DNA from: Sphingopyxis sp. MSC1_008
GTDB taxonomy: Bacteria; Pseudomonadota; Alphaproteobacteria; Sphingomonadales; Sphingomonadaceae
Length of the DNA: 64,000 nt
Reading direction: 5' to 3'
Assembly: GCF_023197165.1 (NCBI RefSeq)
Contig: NZ_JALPRD010000001.1
Location: 496,001-560,000, forward strand
Each line of letters starts with the position of its first letter. Position 1 is the first letter of the stretch. This document shows, piece after piece, positions 28,190-37,366 of this stretch. Position numbers and translations under genes: made by a program. A model generated the notes under the pieces. The model saw only the letters and a list, made by a program, of their open reading frames with translations. It had not been told where the DNA came from and did not search any database.

Positions 28190-30937
28190 TTGACCGAAGA
28201 AAATACGCCTACGCCGCCGTCCGAGGATGGCGTTTCGCCGATCAACATCGTCGACGAAATGAAGACTTCGTACCTCGATTACGCGATGAGCGTGATCGTC
28301 AGCCGCGCGCTCCCCGACGTACGCGACGGGTTGAAGCCGGTGCACCGCCGCATTCTTTACGCGGCGCAGGAAGGCGGCTTCATTCCGGGCCGCCCGTACA
28401 AGAAATCGGCGAAGATCGTCGGCGACGTGATGGGCAACTATCACCCGCACGGCGACAGCGCGATCTATGACGCGCTCGCGCGCATGACCCAGGACTGGTC
28501 GCTTCGCGTGCCCCTCATCGACGGTCAGGGCAATTTCGGCTCGATGGACCCCGATCCGCCGGCATCGATGCGTTACACCGAAGCGCGCCTGGCCAAGACC
28601 GCGATGGTGCTGCTGAACGATCTCGACAAGGACACGGTCGACTTCCAGCCCAACTATGATGCGAGCCGCGACGAGCCGACAGTGCTCCCGGCGCGCTTCC
28701 CGAACCTGCTCGTCAACGGCGCCGGCGGCATCGCGGTCGGCATGGCGACCAATATCCCGCCGCATAACCTCGGCGAAATCATCGACGCGACGCTCGCGAT
28801 GATCGACCGCCAGCTCGAAGGCGGCGAACCCGTCACGCTCGAGGAATTGATGGCGATCGTCCCCGGTCCCGACTTCCCGACCGGCGCGATGATGCTCGGC
28901 CAGGGCGGCGCGCGCAACGCCTATGCCACGGGCCGCGGCTCGATCATGATGCGCGCGACGCATATCATCGAGGAAGGCCGGAACGACCGCCAATCGATTG
29001 TTCTGACGTCGATTCCTTTCCAGGTTGGCAAGTCGGGCCTCGTCGAGAAGATCGCCGAAGCGGCGCGCGACAAGCGCATCGAGGGTGTCGCTGACATTCG
29101 CGACGAATCGAACCGCGAGGGCGTGCGCGTCGTCATCGAGCTGAAGCGCGACGCGACCGCCGAGGTCGTGCTCAACCAGCTCTGGCGCCACACCCCGGCG
29201 CAGTCGAGCTTCCCCGCGAACATGCTCGCGATCCGCGGCGGCCGCCCCGAAATGATGGGGCTGAAGGACATTCTTTCGGCCTTCATCACTTTCCGCGAAG
29301 AAGTGATCACGCGCCGCTGCAAGTTCGAACTCGCGAAGGCGCGCGACCGCGCGCATATCTTGCTCGGCCTCGTCGTCGCGGTCAGCAATCTCGACGAAGT
29401 CGTCCGCATCATCCGCGGCTCGAACTCGCCCGCCGCCGCCCGCGAAGCGCTGCTCTTGCGCGAATGGCCGATCGGCGAAATCGCTCCGTACATTCGCCTC
29501 GTCGAAGCGATCGAGGGCGAGATGGAGGAAAGCGCCACCTACCGCCTGTCCGAAGTGCAGGTGAAAGCGATCCTCGACCTGCGCCTCCACCGCCTGACCG
29601 CGCTCGGCCGCGACGAAATCGGCAAGGAACTCGGCGAGTTGGCGACCGAGATTGAGGAATTGCTTTCGATCCTCGCCGACCGCGTCAAACTCTATGGTGT
29701 GATGCGCGAAGAGCTGGTCGCGGTACGCGAGGAATTCGCGACCCCGCGCCGTACGCTGCTCGCCCCCGCCGCCGACGGCATCGACGACGAGGATCTGATC
29801 GAGCGCGAGGAGATGGTCGTCACCGTCACCCTCGACGGCTATATCAAGCGCACCCCGCTCGACACCTTCCGCGCCCAGCGCCGCGGCGGCAAGGGCCGCG
29901 CCGGCATGGCGACGAAGGACGAGGATGTCGTCACAGAGCTGTTCGTCACCTCGACGCACACGCCGGTTCTCTTCTTCTCGACCGCGGGCAAAGTCTATCG
30001 CATGAAGGTGTGGCGCCTGCCCGAAGGCGGGCCCGCGACGCGCGGCCGCCCGATGATCAACCTGCTGCCGCTCGCGCAGGGCGAGACGATCTCGACCGTG
30101 CTCCCGCTTCCCGAAGACGAGGCCGAATGGGGCAAGTTGCACGTCATGTTCGCAACCGCGAAGGGCAGCGTGCGTCGTAACAGCATGGACGCTTTCACCA
30201 ACGTGCCCTCGAACGGCAAGATCGCGATGAAGTTCGAGGGTGAGGACGAGGACGACCGGTTGATCGGAGTCGCGCTGCTCGACGAAAGCGACGATGTCCT
30301 GCTGGCGACGCGCCAGGGCAAGGCGATCCGCTTCGCCGGCGACGACGTCCGCGAATTCCAGAGCCGCAATTCGACCGGCGTGCGCGGCATGCGCCTCGCC
30401 GACGGCGACGAGGTGATCTCGCTCTCGATCCTGCACCGCGTTGGCACCAGCGGCGACGAACGCGAAGCCTATCTGCGCGCCGCACCGTGGAAGGACAATG
30501 AAAACGAACCGACGCTCGATGGAGAGCGCATGGCCGAGCTCGCCGCGCGCGAACAGTTCATCCTGACCATCTGCGCCAACGGCTATGGCAAGCTCTCCTC
30601 GGCCTATGAATATCGTCGCACGGGCCGCGGCGGTCAGGGCATCACCAATATCGACAATATCGCGCGTAACGGCCTGGTCGTCGCCAGCTTCCCCGCAACG
30701 AAGGTGCATCAGCTGATGCTGGTCACCGATCAGGCGAAGCTGATCCGCATGGGGCTCGATTCGATGCGCGTCATCGGCCGCGGATCGGCGGGCGTGCGCC
30801 TGTTCGACGTCGCGAAGGACGAGCATGTCGTCTCGGCGGCGTTGATCGAGGAAAGCGACGAGGAAGAAGTCGAAGGCGCCGAAGACGAGGCAACGGTACC
30901 CGAGGCCGAGACCCCAACCGAGGCAACGCCCGAATGA
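28190..30937 (+). CDS. gyrA: DNA gyrase subunit A
   Basis: Breakage-reunion subunit of the negative-supercoiling topoisomerase. A TTG at 28190 is the only start that keeps the conserved N-terminus close ([20 protein letters not shown]), giving 915 residues. The catalytic Tyr129 lies in MRYTEARL. The quinolone-resistance region reads [12 protein letters not shown] with Ser90 and Asp94, the wild-type residues equivalent to E. coli Ser83 and Asp87. The C-terminal beta-pinwheel carries QRRGGKG (GyrA box), which separates it from ParC. The tail is acidic. It overlaps the DUF952 gene by 4 nt. Confidence 0.97.
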   Translation: MTEENTPTPPSEDGVSPINIVDEMKTSYLDYAMSVIVSRALPDVRDGLKPVHRRILYAAQEGGFIPGRPYKKSAKIVGDVMGNYHPHGDSAIYDALARMTQDWSLRVPLIDGQGNFGSMDPDPPASMRYTEARLAKTAMVLLNDLDKDTVDFQPNYDASRDEPTVLPARFPNLLVNGAGGIAVGMATNIPPHNLGEIIDATLAMIDRQLEGGEPVTLEELMAIVPGPDFPTGAMMLGQGGARNAYATGRGSIMMRATHIIEEGRNDRQSIVLTSIPFQVGKSGLVEKIAEAARDKRIEGVADIRDESNREGVRVVIELKRDATAEVVLNQLWRHTPAQSSFPANMLAIRGGRPEMMGLKDILSAFITFREEVITRRCKFELAKARDRAHILLGLVVAVSNLDEVVRIIRGSNSPAAAREALLLREWPIGEIAPYIRLVEAIEGEMEESATYRLSEVQVKAILDLRLHRLTALGRDEIGKELGELATEIEELLSILADRVKLYGVMREELVAVREEFATPRRTLLAPAADGIDDEDLIEREEMVVTVTLDGYIKRTPLDTFRAQRRGGKGRAGMATKDEDVVTELFVTSTHTPVLFFSTAGKVYRMKVWRLPEGGPATRGRPMINLLPLAQGETISTVLPLPEDEAEWGKLHVMFATAKGSVRRNSMDAFTNVPSNGKIAMKFEGEDEDDRLIGVALLDESDDVLLATRQGKAIRFAGDDVREFQSRNSTGVRGMRLADGDEVISLSILHRVGTSGDEREAYLRAAPWKDNENEPTLDGERMAELAAREQFILTICANGYGKLSSAYEYRRTGRGGQGITNIDNIARNGLVVASFPATKVHQLMLVTDQAKLIRMGLDSMRVIGRGSAGVRLFDVAKDEHVVSAALIEESDEEEVEGAEDEATVPEAETPTEATPE

Positions 30938-31245
30938 CCGACGCAACGGCCTTCAAGGTGCTGACGCAGCAGCAATGGGCCGATTTCGAGCGCGAACGCG
31001 TGTTCCGCGGCGCACCGGTGGATATCGCCGACGGCTATATCCATCTGTCGACCGCGGAACAGCTCGAGGCGACGATCGCCAAATATTTCGCCGGGCAAAG
31101 CTGCCTGATGATCGCCGAGGTGGACCTGATCTGCCTCGGCGATGCGATCCGCTGGGAACCGGCGCGTGGCGGCGAACTGTTCCCGCATATTTATGCGGAG
31201 CTGCCGATCCATGCGGTGGTGGGTTTGCAGAAGCGCGACCAATAA
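30934..31245 (+). CDS. DUF952 family protein
   Basis: A 103-residue cytoplasmic protein of the DUF952 family, recognisable by IADGYIHLSTAEQLEATIAKYF, LMIAEVDL and FPHIYAELPIHAVV. The fold is related to ADP-ribosyltransferase-like domains, but no activity has been firmly established, so I assign none. It overlaps the gyrA stop in an ATGA, implying translation from the same message. Confidence 0.9.
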   Translation: MTDATAFKVLTQQQWADFERERVFRGAPVDIADGYIHLSTAEQLEATIAKYFAGQSCLMIAEVDLICLGDAIRWEPARGGELFPHIYAELPIHAVVGLQKRDQ

Positions 31246-31393
31246 TCGTCGCCTCCGGGAGCAACGGCTAAACCCGCGAGCAACGACCATTTTAGTCGAA
31301 TGGCTGTCCACGTTGGTCGCATCTTGCTTCGCGCACCGAAAAACTCCTACCAGTGTCGGGCTTTGCACCGTCCGTGCATGGGGGAGATAGAAG

Positions 31394-33463
31394 ATGCGCC
31401 TCGTTTTGATTGCCGCCCTGCTGGCCTCGGCCGCATCGATCCCAGCGACCGCGCACGAGACGGCCGCCCCCGCTGCACAATTGAAACCCGTCCCCAAGGA
31501 AGAGCTGCTGAAGCCGCCCGCCGACGCGGTGCGATATGTGGTCGTGTCCGAAGCCGGCCAGCACGGCAGCCAGTGGCAGTGGCAGCTCCCCGACGGCCGC
31601 ACGGCCTATCGCTGGTCGCAGGAACTGCGCGGCTGGATCACCGAAATGGATCAGGTCACGACCTTCGGACCCGGCGGCAAGATCGAGGCGCTGACCGTCC
31701 GCGGCGTCACGACCTCGGGTGACGCCGCCGAGGAGTTTCGCGTTGCGAACGGCCGCGCAACGTGGAAAACGGCGAATGATGCGGGCGAGGCGGCGGCAGG
31801 TGGCTGGTATATCCCTGCGGGCGGCGTCGGCATCGCGAATGCCCCGCTGATGGACGCGCTCGCCGCGGCGGGCGATGCCGGGCTGGATTTCCTGCCGAGC
31901 GGCAAGGGGCGGATGACCTTCGGCCCGGTGCAGACGATCCAGGGGCCGGGTGGCCCCAAAAAAGTCCAGCTTGCTTTCATCAGCGGCATATTGCCCTCGT
32001 CGCTCCCCGTCTGGCTCGACGAAAACAAGCGCTATTTCGCCGACATCAGTTATATCTCGGTGATTCCGGCGGGGTATGAGGGCGCACTGAAACAGCTGCG
32101 TAACGCGCAGGAAGCGGCGACCGCCGAAGCGGTCGCGGGCATCGCCAAACGCTTCCTCTCCCCTGCCGCAAAAGCGCCTGCGCTCTTCGACAATGTCCAG
32201 CTGTTCGACGCCGACAAGGGTGCGTTCCTCCCCGCTCGCGCGGTGCTTGCTCAAGGAGGCAAGATTGCCGCCATCGGCGCGGCGGGGTCGCTGAAGGCGC
32301 CTGCCGGGGCGCAGGTCATCAACGGCCGCGGCAAGACGCTGGTGCCGGGCATATGGGACAGCCACCTCCACATCGGCGACGATTGGGACGTGCTCTCGAA
32401 CATGGCCAACGGGATCACCAGCTTTCGCAGCCCCGGCACGACCTTCGACCGTGCGGTCGAGGCGACGAAGCGCCGCGCCGACGGCAGCCTGCTGATGGGC
32501 GAGCCGTTCATCTCGGTGATCATCGACAAGAAGGATCCGCTGGCGGCGCAGGGCGCCGAGGTGGTAAGCAGCGCCGAAGAGGCTGTCGCCGCGGTACGCC
32601 GCGTCAAGGCGGCGGGCCTGTGGGGCGTCAAATTCTACACCTCGATGAATCCCGCCTGGATCGCGCCCGCCGCCGCCGAAGCGCACAAGCTGGGACTCCA
32701 CGTCCACGGCCATGTCCCCGCGACGATGAAGCCGAGCGAAGCCGTCGCCGCGGGTTATGACGAGCTCACCCACCTCAATTTCGTGGCGATGGAGGCCATG
32801 CCGCGCGAAGTGATCGACAAGGCGAACACACGGCAGCGCGTCGAAGGACCGGCACGCTATTTCAAGGACGTCGATCTCGACGGACCGCTAATGTCCGGCT
32901 TCGTTGCCGGCTTGGCGAAGAAGAGGACAATCGTCGATCCGACGATCGTGATCTTCGAAGGCATGCTGACGCAGGACGGCGGGAAGCCCCAACCGGCCTA
33001 CGCACCCTATATGGGCATCATCTCGCCCGTCCTCGAACGCTCGGTGTTCACCGCCGGCGGCTATCCGCTGGTCGAAGGGCTGACGCGCGACGATTACCGC
33101 AAGAGCTATGCGAAAATGGTCGAGCTCGTCGGCCGGCTGCACAAGGCGGGCGTGCCGATCGTCGCCGGCACCGACGGCTGGGGGATCGAGCTGATCCGCG
33201 AACTCGAAATCTACAAGCAGGCCGGCTTCACCCCCGCCGAAGCGATCCAGAGCGCGACCATCATCCCCGCTCGCATCGTCGGCGCCGACAAGCGCACGGG
33301 CTCGATCGCGGTGGGCAAGGAGGCCGACATGGTGCTCGTCGATGGCGACCCCGCGACCGACCTCGGCGCGCTCCGCCGCGTCGTGACGGTGGTGAGTGAC
33401 GGCTATGTCATGGACGCGAGCGAATTGCGGAAAGCCGCTGGCTACAGCGGAACGCCGAAATAG
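31394..33463 (+). CDS. Secreted amidohydrolase family protein
   Basis: A 689-residue protein with a signal peptide (residues 1-~22, cut near TAHETA). Residues ~30-255 form a domain I cannot name (GQHGSQWQWQLPDGRTAYRW onward). The metal-dependent amidohydrolase domain follows: His324 and His326 in WDSHLHIGDD, then HVHGHVP, ELTHLNF and the Asp of VAGTDGWGIE, with the typical tail TGSIAVGKEADMVLVDGDP. Likely a periplasmic, possibly lipid-anchorless, peptidase or imidazolonepropionase-like hydrolase; substrate unknown. It appears to be monocistronic, with a 148-nt upstream gap. Confidence 0.88.
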   Translation: MRLVLIAALLASAASIPATAHETAAPAAQLKPVPKEELLKPPADAVRYVVVSEAGQHGSQWQWQLPDGRTAYRWSQELRGWITEMDQVTTFGPGGKIEALTVRGVTTSGDAAEEFRVANGRATWKTANDAGEAAAGGWYIPAGGVGIANAPLMDALAAAGDAGLDFLPSGKGRMTFGPVQTIQGPGGPKKVQLAFISGILPSSLPVWLDENKRYFADISYISVIPAGYEGALKQLRNAQEAATAEAVAGIAKRFLSPAAKAPALFDNVQLFDADKGAFLPARAVLAQGGKIAAIGAAGSLKAPAGAQVINGRGKTLVPGIWDSHLHIGDDWDVLSNMANGITSFRSPGTTFDRAVEATKRRADGSLLMGEPFISVIIDKKDPLAAQGAEVVSSAEEAVAAVRRVKAAGLWGVKFYTSMNPAWIAPAAAEAHKLGLHVHGHVPATMKPSEAVAAGYDELTHLNFVAMEAMPREVIDKANTRQRVEGPARYFKDVDLDGPLMSGFVAGLAKKRTIVDPTIVIFEGMLTQDGGKPQPAYAPYMGIISPVLERSVFTAGGYPLVEGLTRDDYRKSYAKMVELVGRLHKAGVPIVAGTDGWGIELIRELEIYKQAGFTPAEAIQSATIIPARIVGADKRTGSIAVGKEADMVLVDGDPATDLGALRRVVTVVSDGYVMDASELRKAAGYSGTPK

Positions 33464-33476
33464 CCTGTGCGATCAG

Positions 33477-33929
33477 CTACCGCGGCCGCGTCGGCATCTG
33501 CATCAGGTTGACGAACGACATCACGACCGCGCCATCCTGATTGGCGACGGTCATCTGCATCGTGAGCACACCGCGGTCGGGCTTGCTTTTGGAGCGCGCG
33601 ATGTCGATGACCTCGCGCGTGATGCTAAGCAGGTCACCCGGCCGCACGGCCAGGCGCCACTGCAGATCGTCGATCTTGAGGCCCAGAAGCGGCGTATCCC
33701 CGAACGGCGCCTTTTCGACAAAATCGCGCATCACGACCGCGGCGACGTGCCAGCCGCTGGCGATGATGCCGCCGAAACGGCCGCTCGCCGCCGTCGCGGT
33801 GTCGATGTGCATCGGCTGCGGATCATATTCGCTCGCGAAGCGGATGATATCCGCCTCGGTCATCTCGATCGGGCCGCCATGCCATGACTGGCCGATCTCC
33901 AGATCATCGAGAAAGACGGACTTCGACAT
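33477..33929 (-). CDS. MaoC family dehydratase
   Basis: A 150-residue single hot-dog protein of the R-specific enoyl-CoA hydratase type. The hydratase 2 motif is present: Asp36 and His41 in YDPQPMHID, then FGGIIASGWH. It would hydrate enoyl-CoA or a related thioester in the cytoplasm; the actual substrate is unknown. It is convergent with the amidohydrolase gene (14 nt between stops) and followed upstream by the peroxiredoxin gene on the same strand. Confidence 0.92.
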   Translation of the reverse strand: MSKSVFLDDLEIGQSWHGGPIEMTEADIIRFASEYDPQPMHIDTATAASGRFGGIIASGWHVAAVVMRDFVEKAPFGDTPLLGLKIDDLQWRLAVRPGDLLSITREVIDIARSKSKPDRGVLTMQMTVANQDGAVVMSFVNLMQMPTRPR

Positions 33930-33952
33930 CGGGGGCCTCCCTCAAACCCGAA

Positions 33953-34513
33953 TCAGCGCTGCCGGGCCTTCCACGCGCGCACCGCCGCCATCGTCTTTTC
34001 GATATGCGCCTGCGGTTTGCTATCGGTGTAGCTCAGCAGGATCGTCCCGTTCGGCGCGATGACGAATGACGTCCGGTTGGAAATCGCCGGCTGGTTCGGG
34101 CGCTGAAGGACCGTATCGTATTTCGCCGCAATCTTGGCGCCCGGGTCGGCCGCGACGGCAAATTTGTCACGGCATTCCGATTTGGAAAATTCCGCAACGC
34201 GCTCGATATTGCCGGCGGTGACGCCGACGACGCGGGCGCCCAGCCGGTTGAAGTCGTCGCTCGATTCGGCAAACAGATGCGCTTCCATCGTGCAGCCCGG
34301 GGTAAAGGCGGCGGGGAAGAAATAGAGCACCACAGGCCCCTTCTTCAGCGTCTGTTTCAAAGAAAGGCTGAAGGGCTTGCCGCCCTGTGCAGCATTCAGC
34401 GTGAAGTCCGGGGCTTTGGCACCCTGCTTGAGCGCCGCGATCCCCTGCGCCGGAAGGACCGCGAGCGACAGGCCGAGGCCCAGTGACAAGGCAAATTTCA
34501 TCAGGATCTTCAT
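33953..34513 (-). CDS. Periplasmic peroxiredoxin (AhpC/TSA, BCP-like)
   Basis: 186 residues from an ATG at 34513 that has GGAG 7 nt upstream; the longer open frame upstream lacks coding character. An N-terminal signal peptide (KFALSLGLGLSLAVLPAQG, cut near residue 25) sends it to the periplasm. The peroxidatic Cys74 lies in FTPGCTMEAH (the PxxxTxxC-type motif as in BCP), with a second Cys114 (SKSECRDKF) that might resolve the sulfenic acid. It reduces peroxides; its electron donor in the periplasm is not evident here. Confidence 0.9.
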   Translation of the reverse strand: MKILMKFALSLGLGLSLAVLPAQGIAALKQGAKAPDFTLNAAQGGKPFSLSLKQTLKKGPVVLYFFPAAFTPGCTMEAHLFAESSDDFNRLGARVVGVTAGNIERVAEFSKSECRDKFAVAADPGAKIAAKYDTVLQRPNQPAISNRTSFVIAPNGTILLSYTDSKPQAHIEKTMAAVRAWKARQR

Positions 34514-34628
34514 CTGCGGACTCCACCTCGAACCGCGGGAGCACGCCCCGCCGCGCTGACCTCTACCCCCAAATCCGCCCGCAAGTGGAAAAAATTTTCG
34601 GGAAAAATCGCCCGCCCCGACGTCGCGG

Positions 34629-34671
34629 TGCACCTTGGCTGCGGCGCGCGAAAGACGGCAGCCAAGGTGCA
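34629..34671. terminator. Perfect 14-bp inverted repeat, likely terminator
   Basis: TGCACCTTGGCTGC at 34629-34642 and its exact complement at 34658-34671 enclose a 15-nt loop. It begins 11 nt past the stop of the glycine-zipper gene. There is no T-run on that strand, so termination might need Rho; alternatively it is a protein-binding dyad upstream of the peroxiredoxin gene. Confidence 0.6.
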
Positions 34672-34681
34672 TGCAGACGGA

Positions 34682-35059
34682 CTAGCAGCGACGACCGCCG
34701 CGGTCGACCTCGCGTCCGATCAGCGCGCCTGCGGCGCCGCCGATGATCGTGCCCGGAAGCCGGTCGCCGTAGCGATCAACCTCGCGGCCGAGCAAGGCAC
34801 CCGCGGCGCCCCCGACGATCAGCCCTGTCGTTCCACTGCCGCGCCGGCAATAATCGCGGTCGCGATAATGGCTGCGCCGATGATCGCGGCGATAATCACG
34901 TCGATCGTGGCGGCGATAATCGCGATACCGATCATTGTCGCGGTGGCCGTAATAGCCATGGCGATGGTGGCGGTCGCGCGCGTCCGCCTCGACCGGCATT
35001 GCCGTCAAGGCGCTGGCACCTATCAATGCCGTCAACGCCAATCTCTTGAGCAGGAACAT
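34682..35059 (-). CDS. Glycine-zipper 2TM-type protein with His/Arg/Asp/Tyr-rich segment
   Basis: A 125-residue exported protein. A signal peptide (about 1-26, MFLLKRLALTALIGASALTA) is followed by a low-complexity block (residues ~28-75) made almost only of Arg, Asp, His and Tyr (e.g. HDRRDYRRDHRRSHYRDRDY). The C-terminal 45 residues hold two glycine-zipper repeats, GGAAGALLGREVDR and GGAAGALIGREVDR, typical of Rick_17kDa/SlyB-like envelope proteins. Without a lipobox Cys near the cleavage site it is probably periplasmic or membrane-inserted rather than a lipoprotein. Function unknown. Confidence 0.87.
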   Translation of the reverse strand: MFLLKRLALTALIGASALTAMPVEADARDRHHRHGYYGHRDNDRYRDYRRHDRRDYRRDHRRSHYRDRDYCRRGSGTTGLIVGGAAGALLGREVDRYGDRLPGTIIGGAAGALIGREVDRGGRRC

Positions 35060-35223
35060 CTATCTTCTCCGTCCTTGCCCCCGCAGGTAGATTAGGAACG
35101 GAAACATGGCGCTTGGCTGAATTGCGGGGTCGATCGCTTGGCCCGTCCATCGGCTCGGCGAAGTTTCGGGGCGGCTGGTCGCGCCCCATTGACCACGCGC
35201 CGCAATCGACGCAGCATCGCCTT

Positions 35224-36066
35224 ATGACGCTCACCATCACCCCCAGCGGCCAGTCGTGCGGCGCCCGCGTCGCCGGCGTCGACCTGACCCAGCCGCTCAC
35301 CGCCGAGACCATCGCCGAAATCCGCACCGCATGGCTCGACCATCACGTCCTCGCCTTCCCAGACCAGAAGATGAGTGAGGATGATCTCGAGCGTTTTACG
35401 GGCTATTTCGGCGGTTTCGGCGACGATCCGTTCATCCGCCCGATCCCGGGCCACGATCATATCATCGCGGTGAAGCGCAAGGCCGACGAAACCGCGCCGC
35501 TCTTCGCCGAAAACTGGCACAGCGACTGGAGTTTCCAGGCGCGGCCGCCCGCGGGCACCTGCCTGTTCGGCATCACGATCCCACCCATCGGCGGCAACAC
35601 CGAATTTTCGAACCAGCATGCCGCACTCGATGCGATGCCTGCCGAACTTCGCGCGCGCGTCGAAGGGCTAAAGGCTGTCCACAGCGCGCGCGCCGGCTAC
35701 GCCCCGTCGGGCATGTACGGTGCGAACGACAAGGATCGCAGCATGGACATCCGCTCGGGCGACGAAGCGCTCGACACCCAGTTCCACCCCTTCGTCCGCG
35801 CGCATCCCGAAACCGGGCGCCTGGGGCTGTTCGGCTGCGCAGGTTATATCATCGGCTTCGATGGCGTCGACGACAGCGAGGGCCTACCCTTGCTCTACGA
35901 ACTGATCCAATGGCAGGGACGCGAGGAATTTCGCTACAGCCACCAATGGGAACCCGACATGCTGATCATGTGGGACAATCGCTCGGTGCTGCACCGTGCG
36001 ACCGGCGGCTATGACGGCTACGACCGCTTGCTTCACCGCACGACGATTGCGGCGTGGGACGGATAG
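35224..36066 (+). CDS. TauD/TfdA family Fe(II)/2-oxoglutarate dioxygenase
   Basis: 280 residues from the ATG at 35224; the frame is open upstream but the conserved N-terminus MTLTITPSGQSCGARVAGVD begins here. The iron ligands are His99 and Asp101 in NWHSDWSF and His257 in VLHRATG; Arg272 in LLHRTTI should bind 2-oxoglutarate. Members oxidise taurine, alkyl sulfates, phenoxyacetates and others, and I cannot choose between them from the sequence. It stands alone, without a sulfonate transporter nearby. Confidence 0.9.
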   Translation: MTLTITPSGQSCGARVAGVDLTQPLTAETIAEIRTAWLDHHVLAFPDQKMSEDDLERFTGYFGGFGDDPFIRPIPGHDHIIAVKRKADETAPLFAENWHSDWSFQARPPAGTCLFGITIPPIGGNTEFSNQHAALDAMPAELRARVEGLKAVHSARAGYAPSGMYGANDKDRSMDIRSGDEALDTQFHPFVRAHPETGRLGLFGCAGYIIGFDGVDDSEGLPLLYELIQWQGREEFRYSHQWEPDMLIMWDNRSVLHRATGGYDGYDRLLHRTTIAAWDG

Positions 36067-36091
36067 AGAAACTTCGGCGATAGCCCATGCG

Positions 36092-36113
36092 TTGCTCCGT
36101 ACAGAAGGAGCAA
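36092..36113 (+). promoter_or_regulatory. Inverted repeat covering the ribosome binding site
   Basis: TTGCTCC (36092-36098) and GGAGCAA (36107-36113) are exact complements separated by 8 nt. The right arm contains the Shine-Dalgarno GGAG of the host-attachment-family gene, whose ATG is 4 nt further on. If transcribed whole, the hairpin would hide the ribosome binding site. A GAAAC-N17-CGTT at 36068-36093 resembles an EcfG-type promoter with one mismatch, but its start point would fall inside the repeat, so only one of the two readings can hold. Confidence 0.45.
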
Positions 36114-36117
36114 TATC

Positions 36118-36579
36118 ATGACCCTCGCCCCCAACACCCTCGTTCTCGTCGCTGATGGCCGAAAAGCCCTGTTTCTGCGCAATGAAGGCGACGCGCGGCA
36201 GATCGACCTGCGCACGACATCGCATCAGGAACGCGAGGACCGCAAGGACAGCGACATCAAGACCGATGCCTCGGGCCAGTCGCCCGCCCCTGCCGGCACC
36301 GGCCTTGGCGGCGGTACGATGGGCGAACCCGATTTCCACCAGCAGGAGGAGGACCGCTTCGCGCGCGACCTTGCCGAAAAGATCAACGCGATGGCGCTTG
36401 CGGGCAAGTTCGACGCGCTGGTTGTGATCGCGCCCGCGCGCACAATGGGCGAACTGCGCCCTCGCTGGCACAAGGAAGTCAGCGCCCGCCTCGTCGGCGA
36501 ACATGTCAAGGAAATGACCGACCGCCCGGTTTCGGATATCGAAGCGCTGCTCGTCGGCGAAGCGGCGCCCCCATCCTGA
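36118..36579 (+). CDS. Host attachment family protein (COG5622-like)
   Basis: A 153-residue cytoplasmic protein of the family named after an Agrobacterium gene implicated in attachment to plant cells. Recognisable features are LVLVADGRKALFLRN at the start, a Gly/Asp-rich middle (residues ~40-68), DFHQQEEDRFARDLAEKIN and LVVIAPARTMGELRPRWHKEV. The fold resembles the eRF1/Dom34 central domain. Its molecular role is not known; an actual role in attachment here is doubtful. See the upstream inverted repeat for possible regulation. Confidence 0.88.
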   Translation: MTLAPNTLVLVADGRKALFLRNEGDARQIDLRTTSHQEREDRKDSDIKTDASGQSPAPAGTGLGGGTMGEPDFHQQEEDRFARDLAEKINAMALAGKFDALVVIAPARTMGELRPRWHKEVSARLVGEHVKEMTDRPVSDIEALLVGEAAPPS

Positions 36580-36592
36580 TCAAGCGCCCTGA

Positions 36593-37261
36593 TCAGCCGC
36601 GCGCTTCCTTTGCGAGCGTGCTGACCACGCCCCACGCGATCAACGCCTGCCCCGCGAAATAGAGCGGCCAGACGAGCCACATCGTGACGTCCTTGGACAA
36701 CACCCCGCCCTCGCCCGCAAAGATGAACAGATCGCTCGCGAGGAACATCATCGCGCCGACACCGGTGCGATAACGCGGAAAGCGGCTGGTCCATGCGGCC
36801 GCCGCCATCGCGGCGACGAACAGCGAATACACGGCGGCGTGCCACCAGCCCGCCGCCGGGCTCAGCATCGCCCAGACGATCACCAGCGTGGCGGGCATGG
36901 TCAGCCAGCCCAGCATGCGCTGTGACGGCGTCATCTGCGCGCGCCGGTTCATCAGATAGAGCCTGATCGCGATGACATGCCCCACCGCGAACGCTAACGC
37001 GCCGACGACAAGTCCTTTCGCATCGAGCAGATAATCGCCGAGCGCGCCGAAACCGAGGACTGCTGCGATCAACCAGCCGTTCTTATCGCGTGCATTTGCC
37101 GCCGCCCAAACCGCCAGCAAGCCGACACCGCTCGTCTTCCACGCCCAGATCGCGGGACCATCGAGCCGCAAATACACCGCAGCAAAAAAACTGATCCCGC
37201 CGACCAATGCCAACAGCCACAACCAGCGCGCCCGATCCCAGCCCCGTTCCCCGCTCATCAT
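36593..37261 (-). CDS. YhhN family lysoplasmalogenase-like membrane protein
   Basis: A 222-residue integral membrane protein with about eight hydrophobic helices. The family pattern GALGDYLL near residue 76 (Asp conserved), LFVAAMAAAAWTSR and GAMMFLASDLFIFA (Asp conserved) match TMEM86/YhhN proteins, which hydrolyse the vinyl-ether bond of lysoplasmalogens in animals; the bacterial substrate is uncertain. It is convergent with the host-attachment gene (13 nt between stops) and divergent from trmFO. Confidence 0.88.
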   Translation of the reverse strand: MMSGERGWDRARWLWLLALVGGISFFAAVYLRLDGPAIWAWKTSGVGLLAVWAAANARDKNGWLIAAVLGFGALGDYLLDAKGLVVGALAFAVGHVIAIRLYLMNRRAQMTPSQRMLGWLTMPATLVIVWAMLSPAAGWWHAAVYSLFVAAMAAAAWTSRFPRYRTGVGAMMFLASDLFIFAGEGGVLSKDVTMWLVWPLYFAGQALIAWGVVSTLAKEARG

Positions 37262-37366
37262 CCGCCCCTTTGCATCTTGTCTTCAACCGGCCTAGTGCGC
37301 GGCGAAAGCAGCGCAAGCCCAAACAACGCGCGCGGCGCACCCCATGCAAGTCAACGGATACGGTAA

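Noticed and set aside
28045..28248. Short minus-strand frame upstream of gyrA
   Set aside because: It overlaps the gyrA start, has Phe/Gly-rich low-quality sequence and no ribosome binding site.
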